Source: Planctomycetota bacterium (GTDB lineage: Bacteria; Planctomycetota; UBA11346). Taken from it: a DNA stretch of 64,000 nt. Under the pieces are notes generated by a model. It saw nothing but the letters and a program-made list of their open reading frames with translations. It was not told the origin of the DNA and did not search any database. The DNA lies in NCBI GenBank assembly GCA_013816485.1, contig JACDEI010000001.1, positions 248,001 through 312,000 of the forward strand. Reading direction: 5' to 3'. Positions 52,302-61,748 of the stretch are shown here, in pieces. A program made the translations under genes and the position numbers. The stretch's first letter is position 1, and the number at the start of each line of letters is the position of its first letter.

Positions 52302-55300
52302 TCACACCTTCGCCGGCTTGGGAGGGCCAGCCGCCTTAGTCTTGGCCGCCCGCTCCAGCAACACACGCCGGTATTCGTGCGGGAAGACCTTCACGAATTT
52401 CTTGCGCGACTTCTCCCAATCGCCGAGCAGCGTCTTCGCCGTCGGTGAACCGGTGAGGTCGAGGTGCTTCTGGATCAGCGCCTTGAGCGCGGCGATCTCG
52501 TCCTTGTCGACCATCTGCTCCAGTTCGATCATGCCCATGTTGCAGCGTGACTTGAACTTGTGGTCGGTGTCGAGCACGTAGGCGAAGCCTCCGGACATAC
52601 CCGCGCCGAAGTTGCGGCCGGTTTTACCCAGCACCACCACCACACCGCCGGTCATGTATTCGCAGCCGTGGTCACCCACACCTTCGACCACCGCCTTGCA
52701 GCCAGAGTTGCGTACGCCGAAACGCTCACCCGCCATGCCGGCGAAGAACACCTCACCGCCAGTGGCACCGTACATCACGGTGTTGCCGACGATGCTGTTC
52801 TCACTCCAGGCATAGGTCGCCTTGGCATCCGGGTGGATGACGATGCGCCCACCAGACATGCCCTTGCCGACGTAGTCGTTGCCGTCGCCGATCAGCTTCA
52901 GGTAGATGCCTTCGGTGAGGAACGCGCCGAAGCTCTGGCCCGACACACCCGTGAAGGTTATGTCGATGGTGCCTGCGGGCAGGCCTTCCTTGCCATGCCG
53001 CTTGGCAATTTCACCGGACAGCATGGTGCACGCCGTGCGGTTGGAGTTGCGGATGGTGTGGGTGATCACCACCTTCTGCTTCGATTCCAGCGACGGCTTG
53101 GCCAGTTCGATGAGCGTGCGGTCGAGCACCTTGTCGATGCCGTGGTCCTGCTTGGCGATGCAACGCGTGGCGACCTCGGGGCCGACCTTGGGTTTGGCCA
53201 GCATCTTCGAGTAGTCCAGCCCCTGCGACTTCCAGTGTTTGATCGCCTCGTTCATCTCCAGCAGTTCGGTGCGACCGACCAGTTCATCGAGGGACTTCAC
53301 GCCGAGGCTCGCCATGATCTCGCGCACTTCTTCGGCGATGTAGGTGAAGAAGTTGACGACGTGCTCGGGTTTGCCGTTGAACTTCTTGCGTAGCGTTTCG
53401 TTCTGCGTCGCGATGCCGACGGGACAGGTGTCGAGGTGGCACTTGCGCATCATGATGCAGCCAGCGGTGACCAGCGCGACGGTGGCGAAGCCAAATTCCT
53501 CGGCGCCCAGGATCGCGGCGATGACCACGTCACGCCCGGTGCGCAGCAGGCCGTCGGTCTGGACCTTGATGCGGCCACGCAGGTCGTTGAGCACCAGCGT
53601 CTGGTGGGTTTCGGCGACGCCGAGTTCCCACGGTACGCCGGCATGTTTGATCGACGACACCGGGCTGGCACCCGTGCCACCTTCGCAGCCGGAGATGGTC
53701 ACCAGATCCGCGTGCGCTTTGGCCACGCCAGCGGCGACGGTGCCGACGCCGACTTCGCTCACCAGCTTCACCGAGACGTTGGCCTCCGGGTTGGTGTTCT
53801 TGAGGTCGTAGATCAGCTGCGCGAGATCTTCGATCGAGTAGATGTCGTGGTGCGGTGGCGGGCTGATCAGGGTCACGCCCGGCACGCTGTTGCGCAGCCA
53901 GCCGATATACTCGTTGACCTTCTGGCCTGGGAGCTGGCCGCCTTCGCCGGGTTTCGCGCCCTGCGCCATCTTGATCTGGATCTCGCTGGCGTTGACCAGG
54001 TAGTGCGCCGTGACGCCGAAACGTCCTGACGCCACCTGCTTGATCGCCGAGCGGCGCAGATCGCCGTTGGCGTCCGCCACGAAGCGACGGGGATCTTCGC
54101 CGCCTTCACCAGTGTTCGACCGTCCGCCAATGCGGTTCATGGCGATGGCCATGGTCTCGTGCGCTTCGGTCGAGATCGAGCCGAGCGACATCGCGCCGGT
54201 ACAGAAGCGTTTGAAGATCGCCTCCACCGGTTCGACCTGATCGAGTGGGATCGCGGTGGTCGAGGTGAACTTGAACAGACCGCGCAGGGTGCAGAGGTTG
54301 GCTGCCTGATGGTCCACCTGCTTGGTATAGCGGCGGAACGTCCCGCGATCACCGGCGCGCACCGAGTGTTGGAGCAGCGCAATGACTTCCGGATTCATCA
54401 GGTGGAACTCGCCGTCGCGACGCCAGTGGTAGAAGCCGCCGCGATCGAGATCGCGGTTCGCATCGACCAGCGGAGCGAAGGCCACGCGGTGACGCTTAAG
54501 CGACTCCTGCGCGATCTCCAACACGCCAACGCCTTCGATGCGCGACTGGGTGCCGGTGAAGTACTTCTTCACGAAGGGGGTCGACAGGCCGATGGCCTCG
54601 AAAATCTGCGCCGAGCAGTAGCTCTGCAGCGTCGAGATGCCCATCTTCGAGAAGACCTTCAAGAGGCCCTTGCCGATCGCCTTGATGAACTTCTTGGTGT
54701 AGTAGTAAATCGCGTCGTGTTCTTCGTCGGCGGCGGCATTGCCGTCGAGCTGCGGCAGCACGCCAGAGTCGACCAGGTCCTGCAACGAATCGAACGCCAG
54801 GTAGGGATTGATCGCGGTCGCGCCGTAACCGACCAGCAGGGCGAAGTGATGGGTCTCGCGTGGTTCACCGGATTCAACGATCAGCGAACACTGGGTGCGT
54901 TTGCCGGTGCGGATCAGGTGGTGGTGGATGGCGGAAACCGCCAGCAGCGCCGGGATCGGCGCGTTGTCCGCATCGACACCACGGTCGGACAGCACCAGCA
55001 CGGTGTAGCCCTCATCAACGGCCTTGGTGGCTTCGGCGAACAGTTCCTCAAGCCGCGCTTCGAGCGCCGCGGGACCGTTCTTGGCGGAGAAGAGCGTCTT
55101 GAGCGTGGTGCCGCGGAACCCCGCGACGTCCGCTTGGCGGAGCTGTTCGAGCTCCTCGTTCTGCAGGATCGGCTGTTCAAGCTCCAGCATCCGGCAGTGG
55201 TCGGGACCGGGTTCAAGGATGTTGCGCGCCGCGCCGACGTACTGCGTCAGCGACATCACCACTTCTTCGCGGATCGGATCGATGGGCGGATTGGTGACCT

Positions 55301-56915
55301 GGGCGAAGAGCTGCTTGAAGTAACCGTAGAGCGGACGCGGCTGGTTCGACAGCACCGCCGCCGGCGTGTCGTCGCCCATGGAGCCGACGGGCTCCTGGCC
55401 ATCGATCGCCATCGGCGCGAGGACGACCTTGAGGTCTTCGACGGTGTAGCCGAACGCCTGCTGCTGCTGGCGCACCTGATCGTGTTTCGGGCTGGGCGGC
55501 TGGGCCGGTGCCGGCAACTGGTCGAGCATGATCTTCGACCGTTCGATCCAGTCAGCGTACGGATGGGCCGCCGCGAGCTCTTCCTTGATCTCCTCGTTGT
55601 CGAGGAACACCCCGCGGGCGGTATCGACCATAATCATGCGGCCGGGGGCTAGACGCGCTTTCTTTACCGCTTTTTCCGCGGGGATGTCGAGCACGCCCAT
55701 CTCCGAGGCGTAGAGGATCTCGTCATCGGTGGTGATGACGTAACGCGCCGGGCGCAGGCCGTTGCGGTCGAGCGCGGCGCAGATGCGCTCGCCATCGCAG
55801 GTAACCATGTTCGCCGGGCCGTCCCACGGTTCCATCATGGTGGCGTGGAATTCGTAGAAGCCTTTCTTGGCGCGCGGCAGGTTGGCCTTGGTCGCCCACG
55901 CTTCGGGGATCATCATCGCCAGCGCGTGTGGCAGTGAACGACCGGTACGCACCAGCAGTTCGAGCGCATTGTCGAAACACGCGGTGTCGCTGCCGCCCTC
56001 GACCACCACCGGGCGCAGGTCGGCGATGGCATTGCCGATGTCCTTGTGTGCCAGCAGCGCTTCGCGCGCCTTCATGCGGTTGCTGTTGCCGCGCAGGGTG
56101 TTGATCTCGCCGTTGTGGGCGGTGAAGCGGAAGGGGTGCGCCAGATCCCAGGTCGGGAAGGTGTTGGTCGAATAACGCTGGTGCACCAGCGCGATCGCCG
56201 ACACCGCGCGTTCGTCGGCCAGATCCGGGTAGTACGCACCGACCTGCTCCGAGAGGAACATGCCCTTGTAGACGATCGACTTCGACGACAGCGAACAGAC
56301 GTAGAAGAAGTGGAACGGTGAGTAGTTGTTGTCGCGTACGATGTTCTCGGCGCGTTTGCGCGCGAGAAAGAGCACCAGTTCTAGTTTGGCAGCGGTCACG
56401 TTGCCGCGGCCGACGAACGCCTGCTTGATCACCGGTTCATTCTTCTTGGCGTTGCGACCAAGCGTGCTGTTGTTGGTCGGCACGTCGCGCCAGCCGAGGA
56501 ACGTCAGGCCGTGGTGTTTCACCGCGTCCTCGAACGCTTTCATACAATTGGTGCGGTATTCCGCGATCTGCGGCAGGAAGACGATGCCGGAGCCGTACTC
56601 GCCGGCGGGCGGCAGGCTGAAGGGCACGATGGCACGGTAGAGCGCATCCGGCATCTGGATCAGGATGCCGGCGCCGTCGCCGTCGTTGGGATCCGCGCCG
56701 ACCGCTCCGCGGTGGGTCAAGTTGCAAAGGATCTTCAACCCACGGCTGATGATGTCGTGGCTGCGCTTGCCCTTGATGTTGGCGAGGAAGCCGACGCCGC
56801 AGTTGTCGTGTTCGTTCTGCGGATCGTAGAGGCCCTGGGCGGGAGGGAGGCCACGGGCGGAGAGCGTTTCGTGCGACTGGGCGTGCGACTGGGCGTGCGA
56901 CTGGGCGTGCGACAT
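52302..56915 (-). CDS. gltB: Glutamate synthase large subunit
   Basis: Makes two glutamates from glutamine and 2-oxoglutarate. The 1,537-residue protein has the class II glutamine amidotransferase domain with nucleophile Cys39 in [15 protein letters not shown], a central domain, the FMN-binding synthase domain ([38 protein letters not shown] as family blocks), the 3Fe-4S cysteines in [15 protein letters not shown] and the C-terminal GXGXG beta-helix domain. The 38 residues before Cys39 would be removed as a propeptide. They include a repeat of Ser-His-Ala-Gln encoded by a 12-bp tandem. Confidence 0.97.
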   Translation of the reverse strand: MSHAQSHAQSHAQSHETLSARGLPPAQGLYDPQNEHDNCGVGFLANIKGKRSHDIISRGLKILCNLTHRGAVGADPNDGDGAGILIQMPDALYRAIVPFSLPPAGEYGSGIVFLPQIAEYRTNCMKAFEDAVKHHGLTFLGWRDVPTNNSTLGRNAKKNEPVIKQAFVGRGNVTAAKLELVLFLARKRAENIVRDNNYSPFHFFYVCSLSSKSIVYKGMFLSEQVGAYYPDLADERAVSAIALVHQRYSTNTFPTWDLAHPFRFTAHNGEINTLRGNSNRMKAREALLAHKDIGNAIADLRPVVVEGGSDTACFDNALELLVRTGRSLPHALAMMIPEAWATKANLPRAKKGFYEFHATMMEPWDGPANMVTCDGERICAALDRNGLRPARYVITTDDEILYASEMGVLDIPAEKAVKKARLAPGRMIMVDTARGVFLDNEEIKEELAAAHPYADWIERSKIMLDQLPAPAQPPSPKHDQVRQQQQAFGYTVEDLKVVLAPMAIDGQEPVGSMGDDTPAAVLSNQPRPLYGYFKQLFAQVTNPPIDPIREEVVMSLTQYVGAARNILEPGPDHCRMLELEQPILQNEELEQLRQADVAGFRGTTLKTLFSAKNGPAALEARLEELFAEATKAVDEGYTVLVLSDRGVDADNAPIPALLAVSAIHHHLIRTGKRTQCSLIVESGEPRETHHFALLVGYGATAINPYLAFDSLQDLVDSGVLPQLDGNAAADEEHDAIYYYTKKFIKAIGKGLLKVFSKMGISTLQSYCSAQIFEAIGLSTPFVKKYFTGTQSRIEGVGVLEIAQESLKRHRVAFAPLVDANRDLDRGGFYHWRRDGEFHLMNPEVIALLQHSVRAGDRGTFRRYTKQVDHQAANLCTLRGLFKFTSTTAIPLDQVEPVEAIFKRFCTGAMSLGSISTEAHETMAIAMNRIGGRSNTGEGGEDPRRFVADANGDLRRSAIKQVASGRFGVTAHYLVNASEIQIKMAQGAKPGEGGQLPGQKVNEYIGWLRNSVPGVTLISPPPHHDIYSIEDLAQLIYDLKNTNPEANVSVKLVSEVGVGTVAAGVAKAHADLVTISGCEGGTGASPVSSIKHAGVPWELGVAETHQTLVLNDLRGRIKVQTDGLLRTGRDVVIAAILGAEEFGFATVALVTAGCIMMRKCHLDTCPVGIATQNETLRKKFNGKPEHVVNFFTYIAEEVREIMASLGVKSLDELVGRTELLEMNEAIKHWKSQGLDYSKMLAKPKVGPEVATRCIAKQDHGIDKVLDRTLIELAKPSLESKQKVVITHTIRNSNRTACTMLSGEIAKRHGKEGLPAGTIDITFTGVSGQSFGAFLTEGIYLKLIGDGNDYVGKGMSGGRIVIHPDAKATYAWSENSIVGNTVMYGATGGEVFFAGMAGERFGVRNSGCKAVVEGVGDHGCEYMTGGVVVVLGKTGRNFGAGMSGGFAYVLDTDHKFKSRCNMGMIELEQMVDKDEIAALKALIQKHLDLTGSPTAKTLLGDWEKSRKKFVKVFPHEYRRVLLERAAKTKAAGPPKPAKV
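56870..56913. repeat. In-frame 12-bp tandem repeat in the gltB propeptide
   Basis: CGTGCGACTGGG in three full copies and one partial copy. On the minus strand it encodes repeated Ser-His-Ala-Gln just after the start Met. The 12-bp period keeps the frame when copies are gained or lost. Confidence 0.92.
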
Positions 56916-56938
56916 GATCAGGTACCTTTGAGGAAATA

Positions 56939-57081
56939 GTCCGGGGTCCGGAGTCCGGGGTCCGGAGTCTCGTGGTCGTGGGTTGCGACCCGGAATTTAC
57001 GATGCGAGTGTGAAAACGATTCGAGGGAGGTCAGCGATGTCCGACAAAAGGACCCCGGACCCCGGACCCCGGACCCCGGAC
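56939..57081. repeat. Inverted heptamer arrays (GTCCGGA/GTCCGGG and GGACCCC) upstream of gltB
   Basis: Left array: four alternating copies of GTCCGGG and GTCCGGA plus GTC (56,939-56,969). Right array: four copies of GGACCCC plus GGAC (57,050-57,081). The two are nearly complementary with a centre of about 80 bases, and lie 24 bases from the gltB start. Confidence 0.9.
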
Positions 57082-57105
57082 GCCTGCCTGGCTCCACGAA
57101 ACAAA

Positions 57106-57162
57106 CCGACGCAGTGAACGTGGATGACGCGAAGGCCGTCGTTGTGGCCTTGCACTGCGTCG
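57106..57162 (-). terminator. Nested stem after the nrpR-like gene, putative terminator
   Basis: A 10-bp outer stem (CGACGCAGTG with CACTGCGTCG) encloses an inner stem AAGGCC/GGCCTT. On the minus strand it follows the nrpR-like stop codon and is followed by GTTTGTTTCG, a weak U-rich tract. Confidence 0.4.
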
Positions 57163-57203
57163 TCCGCGCTCGCTGCGTCGGTGTGGTGAGGTGGATCATG
57201 GGA

Positions 57204-58409
57204 TCAGGGATGAAGGGATGATGAAGTGGAGGACTGGCGTGCGATGAAGGCGGCGGCGCGTGCCCGCAGTTCCTGATACGGGATGAGCTGCTCGTACGGC
57301 GCGGGGCCAACCATCGGACGGCTGGATTCGAGTTGCAGCGCCGGCGTGCCACGGCTGGAGCCGTGGTTGGATGCCGTGCGATCGATCTCCCACAGGCTCG
57401 CCAACGGATTGAGGCCGGTCGACAGGATCAGGCCGACGCGGCCTTCGTGCACCGGGATGTTCAGCAGTTGCTGCCCAGGACGGCCAAGTTGCATGATGCC
57501 TGGGAAACCGGCCTGCTCGCACTCCTTCATCACCGCGCGCGCAGCGGGCAGTGCGCTCATCGGCAATTCGCGAAACGACGCGGTGATCGCGCCACGGCCG
57601 GACTGCGCCGCCTGCGACACGCTGGTGAGGTTCGCGCGGATGAAGACCTCGTTGGGCGAGAGCGAGGTCGCGTCGTAGCGGATCATCTCCAGGAAATGCT
57701 GCGGCGCTCCGGCGTCGACCTGGAGCAGGCCGCCGAAGATCGCGTGTGTCGGCACACCACGGCGCATCAGCACGCTCGCGAGCGTCAACGAACACATGGT
57801 ACCCAGGCCGATGTGGCCGTCGGGCACCTCGCGACCGAGGATGTCCTCGCCGGGAACGGTGAACAGCACGCGCGATCCAACTGCCAGCCCGGCCTTGAAC
57901 ACCGCCTCGACCTCATCGCACAACATCGGCAGCAGCGCTTGCGGAATGACGTAGGCGTTGATCGACACCAGGCCGGTGCCTTTCGCCAGGTCGACGGTCA
58001 ACTGGCAGGCGGTCTCCTCCATGCGGTAAAGGATGCTGCCGAGACGACGCGAGACCGTCAGTTCGCGCGTGATCTCGGTGCCGGCTGCGGTTAGGCGGTA
58101 GCCGCGCCGACCGTGGCGTTCGATCAGGCCAACGTCGGCCATTTCCGCGAGGTGTAGGCGCAGCGTGCGCTCCGATAGCTCCAGACCCTGGGCCGAAAGG
58201 CTGTCCATCAGATCGCGGCTGGTGACCAGTTCCTTCCACGGCTGATCGCGCAGGACCGCCAGGATCGGCTCGAAACGTTCACCGTGTTGGGCCAGGACTT
58301 CCCGCAGTTCCGCCGGCGAGACGGCGACCGGACGGACCACACGATCCTCCTCGTCACCCTCGTAGGGCGGCGGTGTCAGGTGCGGCAGGTTTTCCTTTAG
58401 ACTGGCCAT
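57204..58409 (-). CDS. nrpR: NrpR-like transcriptional regulator
   Basis: A 401-residue protein. The N-terminal winged helix (about residues 45-110) has DSLSAQGLELSERTLRLHLAEMADVGLIERHGRRGYRLT. The rest is one NrpR (DUF128) effector domain, with GVGTMCSL-like GHIGLGTMCSLTLASVLMRRGVPT, FGGLLQVDAGAPQHFLEMIRYD and GIMQLGRPGQQLLNIPVHEGRVGLI as family blocks. In archaea NrpR represses nitrogen genes and is released by 2-oxoglutarate. Here the gene lies directly upstream of gltB and gltD on the same strand, so control of glutamate synthase is a strong inference. Archaeal NrpR often has two effector domains; this one has one. Confidence 0.85.
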   Translation of the reverse strand: MASLKENLPHLTPPPYEGDEEDRVVRPVAVSPAELREVLAQHGERFEPILAVLRDQPWKELVTSRDLMDSLSAQGLELSERTLRLHLAEMADVGLIERHGRRGYRLTAAGTEITRELTVSRRLGSILYRMEETACQLTVDLAKGTGLVSINAYVIPQALLPMLCDEVEAVFKAGLAVGSRVLFTVPGEDILGREVPDGHIGLGTMCSLTLASVLMRRGVPTHAIFGGLLQVDAGAPQHFLEMIRYDATSLSPNEVFIRANLTSVSQAAQSGRGAITASFRELPMSALPAARAVMKECEQAGFPGIMQLGRPGQQLLNIPVHEGRVGLILSTGLNPLASLWEIDRTASNHGSSRGTPALQLESSRPMVGPAPYEQLIPYQELRARAAAFIARQSSTSSSLHP

Positions 58410-58755
58410 GTTGAGGTTGCTCGTAGCGGCAAGGTGTTGCCGTAAGGCGGGGCGCAGTCTGTGGCAGTGCTGTTGTTTGCAACAGGATTTCTCTGGGCCG
58501 GCGGAGGGGGCAGGTCATCGCACCGTAATCGACTGCTAATCAGTGTATTACGATGAGGCGACCAAGCCCCTGACACGGCCCTGCGAGGGCACGTTCGAGC
58601 CATGGTCGCAAGCATGCAAGTGCTGTTCCCCAGTGCACCCAACGCATGCCAGTCTGCCGTTTGTGCGGCACGATGCGGCAACAACGCCGGAGAATGGTGG
58701 GCAGGAACGGCAGCCGATTACCGGAAAGATGCGCGGTTCAGCACCTGGGGAGACC
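58410..58755. other. Region upstream of the nrpR-like gene
   Basis: No gene is supported. It contains a 29-base imperfect palindrome (58,524-58,552) and a GC-rich segment. Several short open frames on the plus strand have no family features and no ribosome sites. Confidence 0.55.
58524..58552. promoter_or_regulatory. Palindrome upstream of the nrpR-like gene, putative operator
   Basis: CGTAAT..ACTG, centre CTAAT, CAGT..ATTACG: ten of twelve arm positions match. It is AT-rich in a GC-rich setting and lies about 115 bases before the nrpR-like start codon. It does not match the archaeal NrpR operator (GGAA, six bases, TTCC). It may bind NrpR or another regulator. Confidence 0.45.
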
Positions 58756-59766
58756 TCAACTCCGTTCGACCGCCACCGCTGCTAGGTGGCCGCCGAAGCC
58801 CAGCCCGAGTTTCCACAAGCGCTTCACCGGCGCCTCCAACCCCAGCGCCAACTCCACCGCCGCACTCGCACCAAGACAGTGGCCGATGACCGGCTTGCAG
58901 TGCAGGCGCGGCACGTCGCGCCATGGCCCAGCGTCGAGCCCCGTGCGTTCATACGCATCGCCACGCGCCGTACCGGTGCCGTGGGTGATGATGAGGTCGG
59001 GCCTGGGCACGACCTGCCACAACGCGTCGAGCGCATGGTGCAGCGTGGCCGGATCACGGAACTCGGTCTCGTGCCGCGCGTCGCCCAGGCGCACACTCGC
59101 CGTCAGTCGCCACGGCCCATCACCGGCCAAAGCGATGAGCCCAGCACCTTCTGCTGGCGCAAAGCCGGTCGGCGTGCCGAACGCCTGTGGTCGTTCATCG
59201 CCGCACAACACCCCGAGTGCCCGGAAGCCGGCAATCAGCAGTGGCGTCAGTGACAGATCTGCCGCACCAGCCAGTGCACGTGTGCACAACCCGTCCTCGA
59301 TGCGATCAGCACACCCCAGCAGCGCATAGAGCCCGGTCGAACACGCCGCCGCCACCGGTACCGGTTGGTAGATGCCGCACCCGAACACGCCCGCGAGTTG
59401 TGGTGTGAGTTGCCCAGGCAACGCGGCGATGAACGCACGGGCATCTCCGGCTAACGCCCGGTCGAGCGCCGCTGGATCACCCTTGCTGGTACTGATGCCC
59501 AGCGCGAGCTCACCCGGCAGATTCCTGATCGCCAGCCACGGACGTGCCGCCGTCGCAGTCGCAAGGCGAAGCAAGCGCTCCGCCCCTGGAGACGTTTCCA
59601 CGACTCCGTGCCAGCCGAGTCCGTCCACATGCCGCAGGGCCATCGCCGCGTTGCTGCATGCTGACCATGCCGCCCGCGCATCGCCCGCAGCGCTCAGGCA
59701 GTCCCAGGCGACAAGCGCAACCCGTCCATAGCGTCTGAGTCCTGCGATCGGCACGCCCGCGAGCAT
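58756..59766 (-). CDS. Beta-ketoacyl synthase-like protein, short form
   Basis: A 336-residue thiolase-fold protein. The Cys-His-His triad of elongating ketosynthases is complete: Cys142 in VAAACSTGLYAL, His262 in ITHGTGTARGD and His296 in KPVIGHCLGASAAVEL. The block FGTPTGFAPAEGAGL corresponds to the usual FDxxRDGFVxGEGAG. It is about 70 residues shorter than FabF, mostly before the active-site Cys. No carrier protein or other fatty-acid gene is adjacent. It may act in a lipid or secondary pathway, or be a specialised relative. Confidence 0.82.
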   Translation of the reverse strand: MLAGVPIAGLRRYGRVALVAWDCLSAAGDARAAWSACSNAAMALRHVDGLGWHGVVETSPGAERLLRLATATAARPWLAIRNLPGELALGISTSKGDPAALDRALAGDARAFIAALPGQLTPQLAGVFGCGIYQPVPVAAACSTGLYALLGCADRIEDGLCTRALAGAADLSLTPLLIAGFRALGVLCGDERPQAFGTPTGFAPAEGAGLIALAGDGPWRLTASVRLGDARHETEFRDPATLHHALDALWQVVPRPDLIITHGTGTARGDAYERTGLDAGPWRDVPRLHCKPVIGHCLGASAAVELALGLEAPVKRLWKLGLGFGGHLAAVAVERS

Positions 59767-59922
59767 CGTCCCGCGGGTATGTTGGACAAGCGCACCACGC
59801 GGTGTGCACCGCAGGTTTCACGCAGGCACACTGATTCATGCTGGTGCGCTTGCACAACCCCCTGGACATGGCAGGGTCGCCCCGACTGAGCCATTCCTGA
59901 CGCCGATTCTGAGGACCCTCCC

Positions 59923-61140
59923 ATGCAAGAGAACGCCAAGCCCGACGTGCTGATGACCCTGACCAAGGAGTCGCTCGAAAGCGGCCTGCGTGGCGTGCCG
60001 GTTGGTTACTGCACCACCAGTTCGGTGCTGGCTGACAAGGGCCTGTTCTACGTCGGCGAGGCGGTCGAGGCGATCAGTGATCGCGACCCCGAGGACGTCA
60101 TCCACCTGTTGTTTCACAAACGTTGGCCCAATCCGAGCGAGAGGACCGCCTTCTCTGCCCTGCTGCGCGAACGCAGCGTTGTCGATCACGCGGTATTCGC
60201 CTCGCTCAAGGCCCTGCCCAAGGCCGGCCACCCGATGAAGTGGTTCATGCATGCGCTCAACGTGCTCGGTATGGTCTATGGATGCCGCGACTACCAGCGC
60301 GAGGCGCTGGATCTGGTGGCGAAGATCCCGGCGGTGACGGCAGCGATCTTCCGTATCCGTGAAGGCTGGGGCGATCCCATCGCGCCGCGTGCCGACCTGG
60401 GCTACATGGAGAACTTCGTCCATATGCTCGGAATTCCCGGGCAGGACGACGCGGCGCGTGCCCGCTTGGTCAAGTTGATGCGCGTGTTCGATGTGGTGCA
60501 CTTCGATCACGGTGGCGGGAATCTTTCTACCTTCGTCGGCAAGGCCGTCGCGTCGAGCAAATCCGACATGTATGAAAGTATGCTGGGAGCGATGGCAGGA
60601 CTCGCCGGTCCGTTGCACGGTCGCGCCAACCAGGAGTGCCTGGAATTCATCCAGGAATGCGTCGGCAAGGTCTCGAAGAACTTCACCGCCGACGACGTGC
60701 GCAAGATGATCCAGGCCAAGTTGGACAACAAGGAAGTCATCTACGGCTTTGGTCACGCCGTGCTGCGAGTCGAAGACCCGCGCGCCCGCGTGTTGCGCAA
60801 AGTCGGTGAGGAGATCTGCCCCAACGACGTGAATTTCCGCATGGTCAAACTGCTGGCCGAGGTCGGGCCGGAGGAACTGAAGAAGAATCCCAAGATCAGC
60901 GATCCGCATCCCAACGTCGACAGCGCCTCGGGTTCTCTGCTCATGGCTGCCGGCCTCACCAATCCTGATTACTACACGGTACTGTTCGGTCTCAGCCGTG
61001 TGGTCGGCATCGCCGCGCAGATCGTCTATGAACGCTGCGAAGCACGTGGCGGCAAGGGCACACCGATCATCCGGCCGAAATACTACTACAGCCCGGACGG
61101 CACCGCGAAGGGTGAAGCAGTCATCGCGGGATCGGGCTGA
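59923..61140 (+). CDS. gltA: Citrate synthase
   Basis: Condenses oxaloacetate and acetyl-CoA. The 405-residue protein contains the catalytic set: His in GLAGPLHGRANQE, His in VIYGFGHAVLR and Asp in PNVDSASGSLL; IIRPKYYYSPDG near the C terminus fits the family. The length suits the shorter, non-allosteric dimeric form. It is divergent from the ketosynthase-like gene, and a strong terminator follows. Related 2-methylcitrate synthases cannot be excluded, but no propionate genes are nearby. Confidence 0.93.
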   Translation: MQENAKPDVLMTLTKESLESGLRGVPVGYCTTSSVLADKGLFYVGEAVEAISDRDPEDVIHLLFHKRWPNPSERTAFSALLRERSVVDHAVFASLKALPKAGHPMKWFMHALNVLGMVYGCRDYQREALDLVAKIPAVTAAIFRIREGWGDPIAPRADLGYMENFVHMLGIPGQDDAARARLVKLMRVFDVVHFDHGGGNLSTFVGKAVASSKSDMYESMLGAMAGLAGPLHGRANQECLEFIQECVGKVSKNFTADDVRKMIQAKLDNKEVIYGFGHAVLRVEDPRARVLRKVGEEICPNDVNFRMVKLLAEVGPEELKKNPKISDPHPNVDSASGSLLMAAGLTNPDYYTVLFGLSRVVGIAAQIVYERCEARGGKGTPIIRPKYYYSPDGTAKGEAVIAGSG

Positions 61141-61142
61141 TT

Positions 61143-61260
61143 AGCTTCGAGCTACGAGCTTCGAGCTGCGAGTTCAGAAATGATAAACGGGCGCCAACCG
61201 GCACCCGTTTATGTTTTTATCCATCTCTGACTAGCTCGTAGCTCGTAGCTCGTAGCTCGT
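61143..61260. repeat. Inverted heptamer arrays (AGCTTCG/AGCTACG and AGCTCGT) flanking the gltA terminator
   Basis: Left: four variants of AGCTNCG (61,143-61,172), starting just after the citrate synthase stop codon. Right: four perfect copies of AGCTCGT (61,233-61,260), whose last base is part of the stop codon of the convergent gene. The terminator sits between them. Confidence 0.9.
61183..61218 (+). terminator. Intrinsic terminator after citrate synthase
   Basis: ATAAACGGGCGCC, loop AACC, GGCACCCGTTTAT (13-bp stem with one G-T pair) followed by GTTTTTA. Confidence 0.92.
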
Positions 61261-61562
61261 CAGACCGGCTTCTTCGATCCATCGACGACATACGCCCCGA
61301 ACGCTTCAGCAATTTCTTTCACGCGCCAGTCGTGCTCGTCCACCGCCTGGACGTAGATCCACAGGTAGTAGCCATCCTTCGAACGCTGGAGTTCGGCCTT
61401 CATCATGCACTCGTCGTCGCTGTAACGGAACGTGTAGGTGCCGGCCTGATCGAAGCCCAGATCAGTGAAGGCTTCTTGGAAGAACTCGATCTTCTCGCCG
61501 AAGTCGACCAGCTCCTTGGGATCGAGGGAGATGCCGAACTTACGAACTGTGAGAGTGCCCAT
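61260..61562 (-). CDS. Small protein of unknown function
   Basis: A 100-residue acidic protein starting MGTLTVRKFGISLDPKELVDF at the ATG with AGGA just upstream. It reads as alpha/beta with FRYSDDECMMKAELQRSKDGYYLWIYVQ. I do not recognise the family. The frame is open upstream, but that part lies in a heptamer array. It is convergent with citrate synthase. Confidence 0.7.
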   Translation of the reverse strand: MGTLTVRKFGISLDPKELVDFGEKIEFFQEAFTDLGFDQAGTYTFRYSDDECMMKAELQRSKDGYYLWIYVQAVDEHDWRVKEIAEAFGAYVVDGSKKPV

Positions 61563-61620
61563 GGTCCTGGGGAGGCTATGGTAGCCGGATGCTTGGCAAC
61601 GGTCGAATCTGTTGTGATTC

Positions 61621-61731
61621 GTCCGATGTCCGATGTCCGATGTCCGATGTCTAGCAGACAACGGTCAGCGGCGATCCCCAGCGGTTCTCAACACCCGTCA
61701 ACAAGGGGACATCGGACATCGGACATCGGAC
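61621..61731. repeat. Inverted heptamer arrays (GTCCGAT and ATCGGAC)
   Basis: Four copies of GTCCGAT plus GTC (61,621-61,651) and three complementary copies of ATCGGAC (61,709-61,731) around a centre of about 57 bases. They lie between the LarA-like gene and the small gene, both on the minus strand. Confidence 0.9.
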
Positions 61732-61748
61732 AGCTGTTCGACATCAAC

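Noticed and set aside
54159-55652. A 497-codon plus-strand frame inside gltB
   Set aside because: gltB is certain on the minus strand. The frame is His/Gly/Arg-rich with no recognisable domain, as expected of a GC-rich shadow.
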